A stretch of 64,000 bases of DNA. It comes from Aspidiotus rigidus. Lineage: Eukaryota > Arthropoda > Insecta > Hemiptera > Diaspididae. The stretch's first letter is position 1. Each line of letters opens with the position of its first letter. Both the position numbers and the translations under genes were made by a program. This document shows positions 24,681 through 35,211 of the stretch, one piece after another. The notes under the pieces are model-generated. The model was not told the DNA's origin. It did not search any database and worked only from the letters and a program-made list of their open reading frames with translations. Location: assembly GCA_035079385.1 (NCBI GenBank), contig JAVHKY010000024.1, forward strand, positions 3,286,001 to 3,350,000, given 5' to 3'.

Positions 24681-25980
24681 GTCAAAAAACCGTGACGGTT
24701 TTTCAAGAGTATTCCTAATCTTAAGACCATATAAAATGCTAAAAGTGATAATGAGGAAGAACTTATTGTTGATGATCTACCTCAATTTAAAACTTGGACA
24801 AATGTTGAGCTCCGATTCTCCTTAAGAGGGGATTCGAAAAAAATTATAGCTCCGAACTTCTGTATAGAGGTAGGAAAATTCAAGCCATGTACAAACCTAG
24901 ACGCCAGCTGCTAATATAAGAAGGCTCGGGCTAAGTACACACTGGGCTCTGAGGAGCATTTTAGGCTGGGACTTCTCATGTTTAGAATAATTACCAGATC
25001 TGGGGGTTACATCCTTGGAGAAACGTTCACATCCGACTTTTATGACGTCATTTGACTCGGAAAAATGTCGATAGTTTCAACTTTCATGGAAGGAGATCAA
25101 ATGACGGTTTTTTTAAGGAAGTTGAACTAGAAATTCGAGGAATATGTTGTATGGGACGATTGAGAATTGAATTCAAAATTTGAGTCCCGAACTCCCCTTC
25201 TGTCAAAAACGTATATAGTTGATATTCGATTTTTTTTTTTTAAATTCTACTTCATTGATGGTTGAAAGTTTTCCATGAGCATATGAAGCTTGATCGAATA
25301 CTTCACCCCTTATTAGCTTGTTGGTTGGAATTTATTCAAATACCACTCACGATACAAAAAAGGGGGGAGAAAAAGAAAAATGGGCGAAAGGTTTTCCGGG
25401 CCGTAACCTAATTAGATTAAAGTAGGTTAAGGCGCTACCAATTAGAAACAAAAATGTAGTGAGGTTCTCTGTTAAAATTTGGAGCTAAGACCCTTTGTAG
25501 ATGTGGGCCCAGAGGAGAGTCGAGTTCCGAACCTTCAAGCTAGGCTATAAATATGGGATCTCGAGCTAATTCTCTCCTTCGGTTAAAAAAGCTAAGTCCC
25601 AAAGAGGAATTTCAGGCTACCATTGTACAAGTCAAGACTATCTTTTTCAATAGGAATTAGATTCAAGCTTGGTTAATTGATTGTCGAAAAAACATATACA
25701 AGTTAGAAAAGAATGTGACGTCATTAATGTATTTAAATGGTTGGAAGGAGATAGAGGAGGGATGACAGCATCAGGGCTAGGCATCACTTGAGATATTTAA
25801 AGGTGAGGAAAGTACACTGGTCTTTCGTTTGAATCCACAAAGAGAGGTGGAATAGATTTCACCTGTATCTTCTAATGAGGCTTTAAGAGTAACACTAAGA
25901 TGGGGTTACAGATATTCTCGATAATCGAGAATAAGGTTTCTCACAGAGTAATAATTTCACCGTCATATTTCATTCTTAAA
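24680..25980. other. intergenic DNA, no gene
   Basis: No supported coding region, RNA gene or mobile-element border. Contains an A/T run near 25231-25240 and the general A+T-rich composition of the region. Confidence 0.4.
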
Positions 25981-25984
25981 TAAA

Positions 25985-27141
25985 CTATACGTATGTTGGC
26001 CTTAAAAATACGGGTACATTCTTGACGTAATAAACAGGCGTTATCCCAGATCCACGGCCAGAGTTTTTGAATACGAAAACCGATCTATCCCTCGCATTAT
26101 AGCCCCAACCGATGTGGAATGTTTCGCTTTTTCGCACGTCGTTCGAATGAATTAAATTACACGATATTACTTGGGTGTAGAGAGAATGTGTATCCCATCT
26201 TGGTCCCGACAAAGAGATGAATTTATTTCGTAAATTGTAATCTATATTTTTTTCACTAAATTTCATCTTTTTTGTGAATCGGAAATATTCAGCCCCAAAC
26301 ACCGTTGCTAGGACTCTGTATAATTGGTTCTCATTCAACGCCGATAGTGGATTGCGTTCATTCATGGTATTTTCTTAATCAAAAATATACATAAAGTTAT
26401 TTCACTAGTAATTATGATTCATTAAATGCAATATTTAGTAGGTAGGTACTCACTGGATGTTTCTCTGAGATGCACGTAGTAATTTTCCAAATCATTTGTA
26501 TCTAAAAGTGCGGAAACAACTTCACCTTCTTCCTCCGCTATTGCACGAAGCTCTATATCTCTCAAACCATTGTCTTTTTCGTGGACGAACGTTGTATTGT
26601 CTTTAAAACCATCGGATACAAAAACTTCTAGCAAATCTTTGCGCGAGTTTTTCTTTACTCCTAAACAAGGAGTTACGATTTCCCGAACGACTGAACCCCT
26701 CAATCTGATGCTCATTTCAAAGGCTGGATAGTAAGGAATAGCTGGCGTGAGCATGGATTCTCTGAAGTAATAAAGTTCATAACTGGTCGAATATTCTTCG
26801 ATTATTTTACTTTCGATTTCGCCGTTTGTCCGGTCGGCTACCTCGTAATTGCGAAATTTAAAGTACTTTGAATCAAAAATATTCTCGCACAAGGTTGCGC
26901 GATTCGCTTGATCCATTTCTTTGATCACACTTTTGCGCGTTGTCTCTGCAACGTTTCAGAAATCACGTGTTTATTTGGAAGTGTGGCAGTTTCAATTGTT
27001 CGCGATAAGTAATTTGTTTCACTCACTCAGTTGTTTGAATTGATGAAATTCTTTTTCTAGCTCGTTTCTCAATGCATCGAAATTGGTTATGACCATAGAA
27101 TTGACCATTTCGTAATATAGTACGAGCATTCCGACTCTCAT
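25985..27141 (-). CDS. three-exon gene, uncharacterised 331-aa protein
   Basis: I do not recognise the product. Exons on the minus strand are 27141-27027 (ATG at 27141), 26945-26454 and 26373-25985 (TAA). Donors GTGAGT and GTGAGT and acceptors TTGCAG and ATTAAG keep the frame (phase 1 at both joins), giving 996 nt and 331 aa. The N-terminal ~60 residues are charged and helical. Two segments look like diverged copies of one module: 'ENIFDSKYFKFRNYEV' (exon 2) and 'ATVFGAEYFRFTKKMKF' (exon 3), each followed by a Tyr/Ser-rich stretch. No signal peptide or membrane helix is evident. The C-terminus is aromatic and Gly-rich ('FHIGWGYNARDRSVFVF', 'GSGITPVYYVKNV'). It sits alone between repeat clusters. 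Codon use and clean introns suggest a real host gene; it could be lineage-specific or a domesticated element protein. Confidence is high that it is a gene, nil for function. Confidence 0.7.
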
Positions 27142-27575
27142 CCTTGATTTTAGAAAGTAAATTCAATCAAGGCAAAAAGAAAATCGCGACAGAGATGGTT
27201 GGGGTCTTGACGTCACAATTTACTCAGTTGGTCGACCTGTAACTAAGATTAATGTTTGCCAAAATTCTCGGTATAAATGTTTCCTACAATATAATCTTGT
27301 AGTTATATTCAAGTTATAGAGTGTAATTTTTGAGCTCCAAATCCCCGTAGAAGTGGGACTCTGTGAGACTGGGAGAAATTTCCTCCCCCCCCCCCAGAAA
27401 GGAAAAATAATGTTGATAACGTTAGCGGTAGGAACCTTTCCGATCCCTCAGGGAAACTGTGACCGCTGTTTTTTAAATGATCAGCAAAAGCTGATTCCTC
27501 CAGGTGTCCCTTATTCCAAGACTACAAGTGCTCCTCACCTTCAGCTGGCGACTGGTCCCATTAATATAGAAGTCT

Positions 27576-28265
27576 CTACCCATATAATCTCCGCCCCATC
27601 TTAGAAACACCGCTCCTCTCATCAACGGGTATAGGATCCTTCAGCCTCACAAACAACCCTTCAACAGTGGTAGGGTTGTAAAAAGCTGGTCTGAAACCAA
27701 ACGGGCGAAGGGCCCGACCCAATTGGAGGGAGAACTTTCCCCGGGACTGGGCGACTGATCCAACGCATACGACAATCAAGGATCGTGTCTTGGGGGAGGG
27801 AGGTGGTGGAATCAAAAATGCTCCCAGTAAGTTTCCTCCGAAGCAGCACGTCAATGTCGACATTGACCCCATTCACTCTGGCCAGGTGCTTTATTGTCAA
27901 TAATTCTTTCTTGAAGGCAGCCTGACTCAAGGGAATACGAGTCAGTCTGTGAACTAGGCTATTAAAAGCAGACATCTTATGAACAACAGGACAGGATGAC
28001 CCTCCGAGGACTAAAACATCGGTCGTAGTATCTTTCCTGTATATTCCAAACTCATGGACACCGTCTATTACAGAGATCGATAAATCCAAAAAGTTAATGG
28101 AAGGTCCCCCTATTTCCAAAGTAAATTTTATGAAAGAATTCCAGGATTTAAGATGCCACAGAAACTCGTCAAGGAAATCTGGAGGACCAGTCCACGTGCA
28201 TAGAACGTCGTCAACGTACCTGTGCCAGTAAATATGATTAAGTAACACCTGGTCCGAGGAAAAAA
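27576..28265 (-). mobile_element. Penelope-like element fragment, copy B
   Basis: The minus frame 28248-27661 (195 codons) starts inside the RT palm with 'YWHRYVDDVLC' (intact YVDD active site). It continues through 'SINFLDLSI', 'GIYRKDTTTDV' and 'SAFNSLVHRLTRIPLS' to 'AFKKELLTIKHLARVNG', the order typical of Penelope-like RTs. After a frameshift it continues as 'GLFVRLKDPIPVDERSGV', the entry to a GIY-YIG nuclease domain, and then stops. The 5' part of RT is missing beyond about 28265. Of the three copies in this window it has the best-preserved RT palm. Confidence 0.85.
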
Positions 28266-28359
28266 GGTCAAGTATAAGTGCGAATAATGTCAGTATTTCA
28301 CACTACATAAGTGAGGGGGTAAAATGATTTTTTATTCGAACAAATAATATTTTGTTACT

Positions 28360-28497
28360 CGACGGTGAAGAAGCAACCATCATGAATGACCTACTACAAG
28401 AAAATATCTCGTTTATTAAAATACATTGTACGTACTTACCTACTGTATCTGATCATGCACTGCCGAATGTTAATTTTCTTGACCTGTAAGTATATAC
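28360..28497 (+). mobile_element. possible second Penelope-like RT scrap
   Basis: A short plus-strand stretch reads '...NDLLQENISFIKIHCTY' and then 'LPNVNFLDL' before a stop. This resembles the spacer and INFLDL box of Penelope-like RTs. It is only about 45 codons, so the assignment is weak. Confidence 0.3.
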
Positions 28498-28499
28498 TT

Positions 28500-29130
28500 G
28501 TAAGTTGTAGGTGCAGCACTTCTTAATTTTCTCCTTCTGTATTATTCATAAGTCCATATCGAATTTTGACCACTTAATTCTGAAGAGTAATATTAAACGT
28601 AAAAATTTTCAAGAGTTTCTCATAAGAAAATCATTATCGTTGTATTGTGTCCCGGTTTTCTCTCGCTCATTTTTCTTAGCTCGCCTTCTCTTTTGTTTTT
28701 GCAATTAAAAGTACAATAGAAATGGGTACGATGTTTGTATACATTATTGGTCACTAATTTGTTCGATCACTCGAAATATGCGGGCAGGTTATTTAGGTCA
28801 TTAATTTTCTGGAAACTTTTTTAAAAATATTCCGCCTATTCTATTCCGAGTGTATACGCATGATTTGTCACGAATGAAATCGAACTTATGTATTTGACAC
28901 TTGAGATCCGCGTAGGTTATTGTCCGCCTTTTGTATCAAAGCGCGACCAAAAAACAAAACAAAAATCACACAAAGGAAAGCAAAAACATTAAAAGCTAAT
29001 TTGATATACTTGTACGGTACGTACATTGACCGTTCGAAATATTTGCGCTCTCTTTCATGGGCAAGGCGAATGATAAGCATACACTCTACGATGTTAAACA
29101 ATGCCTTTAAAATTAACTTTCAACAAAGCT
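28500..29130. other. intergenic DNA, no gene
   Basis: Only short overlapping frames without recognisable motifs (28511-28708 plus; 28886-29132 on both strands). Confidence 0.4.
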
Positions 29131-29133
29131 AAA

Positions 29134-29222
29134 ATTGGAATCTCAAAGAAGACTATCTGAACTTGGTAATTTTCCTATTTTAAAAAACTTGATCGCGCCG
29201 TTCTCAAGAAATTCTTGATTCA
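29134..29222 (+). repeat. 85-bp dispersed repeat, copy 1 of 3
   Basis: Begins 'TTGGAATCTCAAAGAAGAC' and includes 'GCGCCGTTCTCAAGAAATT'. The same sequence recurs at 33159-33246 and 33341-33430 with scattered changes. It has no coding role that I can see. Confidence 0.7.
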
Positions 29223-29289
29223 ATGTAAAAATTTTACCAGTTCTGTTTTTGAATATGCATTAACCATACGCAAGAGTTTTACACACTTG

Positions 29290-31060
29290 ACTCCACCAGG
29301 ATCTGATGACAGTCCTGCTACCATGCTAAAAAAATTATATCAAACGCTCTCAAATATCTTCTATCACTCTTCAATAATATCTTATTGGAAACTAGCATTC
29401 TTCCTCCCTCTTTTGAAACCTAACACAGACCCTTACTTCTAGCATCTTACCGACCCATCGCACTTACCAGTGTTTTGGGCAAAGTATTCCACAAAATAAT
29501 TAATAAAAGACCCTGGTGGTCTCTGGAACAAAATAACTTACTATTACCAATTCAGAGAAGGCCGAAACACTATAGCAGCTCTTGCAGACCTTCAAAACCA
29601 AGTCGAAGAAGCCATCCACTCAAAATCCTCCCTATACACTAAATATTCTTTGATCTCCAAGAAGCTTACCCCCGAGTTTGGAGAAAAACTATGCAATTTT
29701 GGTCTTAGAAGCAATTAGGCAAAAATTTTACGAAGTTTTTTACAGGATAGATTTATATCAGTCAGATTACAGAATAAATTCTCCTCACCTTACGTAGTCG
29801 AAAATGGTGACCCACAAGGAGAGGTCCTCAGCGTCCTCCTCTTCCTGGTAGCCATAAATGATCTCCCACTTAACCCAGATTATCCAATCTCACAAAGACT
29901 GTTCGCAGACGATTGTAGCCTCTCACTCTGTTCCTCCAATCCTGAAAGGGCTCATAGACTTTCACAAAAAATACTAGACAATTCTTCAACGTGGTCGTCG
30001 GAACGTGGATTCCATTTTTCTTAATAAAAAAAAAAAAAAAAAAAAAAAACATTCTTCGTCATCTTCCACTAAAAGAAACCTCTTCCATCTGTTCCACCCC
30101 CTTTTCTTCAAAACTTCGAAATTAAAATTGCAAATTCAACTAAATTTTTAGGACTCTTACCTACTTGATCAAAAATTATCATGGGTTGCTCATATTAAAT
30201 TACTAAAAGCCAAATGTCTACGTGCAATAAATTTCCGGAATATCTCTCCCATCACCATACAGGATGGAACCGAAAATTACTACTAAATCTATACAAAAGT
30301 CTTGTTCGGCCTCGGTTGGATTACGGATACCCTGTCTGTAATCTAGCTAGCGCGACTATTCTATCGCTACTAGACACAATCCAAATCTCATCGCCCAGAC
30401 TCGTCTTGGGAGCATTCAGAACGAGTCCGAAACTGAGCTTGGGCGCACAATGGCTGAACCGCCTCTCTCTGTGCGTCGAAGAAAACGAGACCCAAACCTT
30501 CTAGTTTCCATAATCTCGATTCTCTATCTCTCGATTCACAAATCCATTTTATCAGACAATTATCCGGTCTCGACACGTCAACCACACAAACATATTTTTA
30601 CTCGCTTAGAATCCTCACCTTCTCATAAACTCAAAATTCAAGCTCTCGCCCCCATAATTTCGGCCGTTCCTCCGTGGCTTTTCACCCCAAGATTCGACTA
30701 GACTTTACAGTAGTTCCTAAAATTGATAAATCAGTCTTCAGGCAACATAATATTCTAAAACTACTTGACGAATTCCCCAACCATACCATTTGTCTCACAG
30801 ATGGCACTAAACACAAGCGTAAAGTAAGGTACGCGTTCTCCGTAAACGAGAAAATATCAATACCTACGTCTTTTACAAAATACCGCGTCAGTCGACTACA
30901 CAGCTGAATTTCACAAACCACTCAGGTTCAGCCTGGACAAAAATATCTCCTACTAACGGATTCCCTTTCCTCTCTTCAAGCTACCGGTATATGACTGATC
31001 CCTTCTCAAATAATCCTTTGATCCAACTGCTGGATACATCTTATCTTAAATCATTATCTT
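29290..31060 (+). mobile_element. Jockey-type LINE, nearly full ORF2 downstream half, decayed
   Basis: Motifs on the plus strand, spread over three frames, occur in the order of a Jockey-group ORF2. First is 'YWKLAFFLPLLKPNTDP' then 'RPIALT'-like sequence (29380-29470), the start of RT. 'ENGDPQGEVLSVLLFLVAIND' (written here as two overlapping parts of RT motif B: GDPQGEVLS, LFLVAIND) and 'RLFADDCSLSL' (the catalytic FADD) lie at 29800-29930. 'LYKSLVRPRLDYGYPV' is at about 30283-30340. An RNase H domain follows, with 'ICLTDGTKHKRKVRYAFSV' at about 30788-30850 and 'LTDSLSSLQAT' at about 30952-30985, including two catalytic Asp positions. An A run (about 30024-30049) and several stops/frameshifts break it. 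Confidence 0.82.
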
Positions 31061-31209
31061 GGATCATAGGTATCTTTGAAAGCATTCACATTAGTCAGAT
31101 CTTGATATTCTCAATAAAGCACTACAAACTGAATCAGTATAGTCTAGTTTGAAACTAATAATTCCACTTCAACCACTTTTTACATCTATCAACCAATCAA
31201 AATGAAATT

Positions 31210-31605
31210 CTGGAACCTAACGCTTTCCATAATGATCAATTCAGTGCTGCCATGTGTACGGATTCTAGGACCCGGAAAAAAACAATACAGATTTTGTACC
31301 GATTTTGGTCAAAATCTGGTTTTTGTAGGGACCGATTTCATCAGTTTAACGTTTTGGAGCCCAATCATATCACTTCGGAGCCGTTATACACGTTTGGAGC
31401 CGATTCATTCCGTTCTAGAGTCAATTCATTTTGCTCTGGAGCCGGTGAAAATCTGTATTTGTGACCTGCGATGAGAAAAGGATGCTCATCACCCATTGTC
31501 GCAAGAACACCATTTCTCTCTGATTGAACATCGAATTAGAGACACAGAGAGAAATGGTGTTCCTGTTAGTGGGCAATGAGCATCCTTTTCTCATCGCAGG
31601 TCACA
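31210..31605. repeat. short tandem repeat plus 144-bp near-perfect palindrome
   Basis: From about 31352 to 31445 a roughly 20-bp unit containing 'TTTGGAGCCGATTCATTCCG' recurs four to five times with changes. It is followed by a palindrome with arms 31461-31522 and 31545-31604, which pair with only a few mismatches. The outer end reads GTGACCTGCGATGAGAAAAG. The combination suggests a foldback or mini-transposon, but no target duplication was found. Confidence 0.7.
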
Positions 31606-31609
31606 TTTC

Positions 31610-32470
31610 ATGGAAAAAATCCGTAAAAACTTGTATTTACAATAGGGGGAAAAAATCCGGATTTTTAGGATTATCACATGGTAGCACTGGATCATTGGCT
31701 AATAGAGCTACAATGTGCACTTTCCACCTAGATCAGCCAATCAACAATGAGTGTTCTCAATAGCCTACTATCAGTTTCCGCGATAATGATTGGCGGATGA
31801 AAACCTGCTGCTCAATCTATAATTCGATATTAGTACAAGATCCAGTTCAGTCCCATGTCCGTGAATTCAGTTCGAGTCGGATCGAGTCCGGGAGTAAGCT
31901 ATAAGAAGAACGAAGAAGCCAGAAGAGGTTGCTTTAGTCAAAAACTGGAAGTCGTTATTGATGATGATGGGGGAAGAGGCTGTCAATGTTGAAGTTATAA
32001 GGACAATGTTCGTTCAAGCTGTATTTTCGTTAATATGGAATTACAAGTATTGGTCGGAATGGCTTTTTCAAACCTTTTTGACCAATACTACAAGATACAA
32101 TGATCAAAACCACATAAAAACAGATTTTCTGAAATCACCCCTTTTGAGGTAAGTTCTGTAGGTAAACGACCACCACAGTAAAGATAGAGGACAACTCTTT
32201 CGCGGTCCAAACGTAAATGGAGGATTGGATATCAAGTATACCAACTATGAACACTTTCTGGATTCTGACTAATGGTCTATTAATATATCAACTTACTGCG
32301 AAATAGTGTTGTTAAGGGAGCGGATTTTTGTGCTCTCGTTTCAGAACCGTATAAATTTGAATTTCCGGAGTTCTTTGACAAGGAAACGGAACTCCAAACC
32401 ATAATATTGAGATTCTGATCTGTGAGATATGACGTCACTGGTTTGGTTACGCGTCAAAACAAATTTCCCG
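31610..32470. other. intergenic DNA, no gene
   Basis: Short frames only (for example 31958-32152 plus), without recognisable motif. Confidence 0.4.
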
Positions 32471-32802
32471 TATGAATTAAGGCAAGGGTATGCTCTACCT
32501 CCGATGAAATGGTAACTTGAAATACCTCTCAGGAGTCTATAATATTGCACAGAATGCGATGAAACTTTGGAGATTTATTGTTCAAGGTTACAGAAATACT
32601 GCTAATTAGTTTACAAGTAGTGAATATTGTAAATTGTAAAAAATAATTACGAATATTACACGCTCAGACCAATTAGAGGTATTTCTGTAACCTTGAACAA
32701 TGAATCTCCAAAGTTTCATCGCATTCTGTGCAATATTAGAACCCTGAGAGGTATTCCAAGTTACCATTTCATCGAAGTTACAACATACCCTTAACTAATT
32801 CT
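32470..32802. repeat. 333-bp foldback (long inverted repeat)
   Basis: Arms of about 130 nt (roughly 32470-32607 and 32670-32802) pair along most of their length. The inner parts 'ATTGCACAGAATGCGATGAA' and 'TTCATCGCATTCTGTGCAAT' are exact reverse complements. The spacer is about 60 nt. The outer ends diverge more. Typical of a miniature foldback transposon; the transposase family cannot be told. Confidence 0.75.
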
Positions 32803-33158
32803 AAATATTATCGTGTGCACTTTACTCCTCTTTAATCTCGTTCCTCTATTATGTTCTCTTCTCACTGTCTCCAAGAAAATAATTAATCGGTTAAACATTT
32901 TTCTCATGCTCCATCTTACAACCCACTCGATCCTCCTCCCTAAATATATCTTCCAATATCTATTCAGCACTAAACAACAACTGCGCGACTCAACCTAACT
33001 CATTTACTTACCACTCCATTCTACAAATTCAACTAAAACACCTACAAATTCCGTTCATTCTTATCATGGTCACTATTTAATCCCTAATTTCCTACCAATA
33101 GCGTAGGCCTACCCAATATAAGTTGTAACCATAAATTTTGATTTCTTTATGATTCACT

Positions 33159-33430
33159 TTGGAATCTCAAAGAAGACTACTTAAACTTGGTAACTATTTA
33201 AAATTCTAAAAAATCGATCGTGCCGTACTCATGAAATTGTTAATTTAATATCAAAAATTTTTTCTAGGTATATTAAATATGTACGTGCAAAATTTGCGGC
33301 CGCGAGATGTCAAAAACTACAAAACAATTTTTTACCAAACTTGGGAATCACAAAAAAGACTGTCTGAGCTTGATGATTTTCTAATTTAAAAAAAAACCAA
33401 TCGTGCCGTTCTCAAGAAATCGTTGATTTT
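33159..33430 (+). repeat. 85-bp dispersed repeat, copies 2 and 3
   Basis: Two direct copies (33159-33246 and 33341-33430) of the unit also present at 29134-29222, recognised by 'GAATCTCAAAGAAGACTA' or 'GAATCACAAAAAAGACTG' and 'CGTGCCGTTCTCAAGAAATC'. The spacing suggests a locally duplicated short element. Confidence 0.7.
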
Positions 33431-33439
33431 TTCTTTCCA

Positions 33440-35210
33440 TCATTATTCTCTATTAATAAAAAGGCTTAAGATCTCTTTATCATTCATGTATGTGCAAATG
33501 AATGCAGATTTCAGGAGAAATTTAATAGTAGGCTAACTTGTGGTTGCAAAATTGAAAGCCAATATCCTTTGCTAATTAATCAATTTCTGATTTTCTGCTG
33601 CATACAATTTGTCAAAAATTAGGTATTTCAATCTCACAAAATTACAATCATTTCTCGTAATTTGGCGTTCAGTGTTGAACGGGATGAACAACCATAGCTT
33701 AACACTGTATGTATGATTATTATTCACCGATAATTATTATTATTATTGCTACTATTATTTCATTTTCATTATTCATTGTTTCGCTATCCTTCAAGAAAGG
33801 GACTTCGAGAAATTTTGTTTCGCTACTCTTATGTCACCACAGAATAATCGAAAAGTCGGTATTCCGGGGCAGAGTTTTTCCGTTGATTTCAAAAACTAGC
33901 CCGAAAAAGTCAAAAAAAAAAAAAAAAAAAACAAACAAACAAAACCGGTGAATGCTGAATTTCAAATTCGACGTCTATTTTTCCACTTATTTTAATTCAA
34001 GCTAAATGTACGCGAATCTTACTTCGATACTACAAATATAATAATGATCGAACTTGCGAACTAAACGTCACAAATACAACAGAAGGTTCAATGAATACGA
34101 TTATTTTCGACAATGGAAAAAAAGAAAATGCGCTCTTAGTCTATTATTACTTTGATTCAAAAAATGTGTATGAGAAGTGATAATACAATTTAGGTAGGTA
34201 CGAAATAAAATAAATGAAAGAAAGAAAGAAAGAAAGAAAGAAGAAGAAGAAAAAAAAAGAATGAGAACACTCTGCGCTCGATATTATTAATCAATAGTGT
34301 TCACAACCACAGAACAAGATTGCACTTGATAAGTCACAGCTAGTACATCCAAGTTAACGATAAAATATTAAAATAAAGAGTTAAAGAAAACAAGGAAAAA
34401 AAAAAAAACAAAAACAGAAAACAAGAACAAAAAAAAAGGAAGGTAGTATAATACGATTTTATTTTTTTCGTGATTCGATGAACTTACGTTAATAACGAAG
34501 AAAATGACACTGAGTATCAGGGTATTAAAAAGAAGACATCTCTTCTACGTATCGAATGAAACTTACAGATGATTCTCTAAGTACGTACATTCCTACAAGT
34601 ATGGTTCAAGAAATTCCTCCTACTTTATACGAGTACAAAAAAGAAAGAAAATGGGGCAAAATGCAGCATCTGACTCGAAAACAATACTCGATTTGAATCG
34701 TAATAATAAAACCGAATGAAAAAAAAAAGAGAGAAAACCAATACGGAAATTTGAATGGAATACGAAACAAAAGCGTAATAATCACCTTATCGTACAAAAT
34801 GTACTCGTACATTATAGGTACGGTAGAATGATACTCGAACAGATGCCTCGCTCTACGAACAACACGATAAGTAATCCGTCATTGTCCTCACATTACAGTT
34901 TTTAATTAAGGTAAACACACTCCTATAAAGCAATTACTTCTTACACCTAAACGAACGAATAACTAGACATGTATAACACTCTCAGGTTTTCGGGTAACTA
35001 TTCAATTAATTAATTTATTTTGTTCTTCCGTCTATATTGTAACTGGACTCTCGCTCTTTTGTCGTAACCTTGGTGGCCGTCAACTTCATCATCTCACGTA
35101 CAAGGGAGTAACATAGAGTGAAAGTCGAAAGTAGGATAAAATTGATGAGATAATGTAGATTTCCTTTCAGAAATAAAAATACATCTGTACAGGATAGGAT
35201 TTACAGTCTT
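33440..35210. other. downstream flank of Rab19 with simple repeats
   Basis: Probably contains the Rab19 3' UTR (minus strand) next to the stop at 35212; a candidate AATAAA-type signal on the minus strand lies near 35005. Simple repeats: A run about 33909-33930, GAAA repeats about 34216-34260, and an A-rich tract about 34395-34435. No other gene is supported. Confidence 0.5.
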
Positions 35211-35211
35211 C

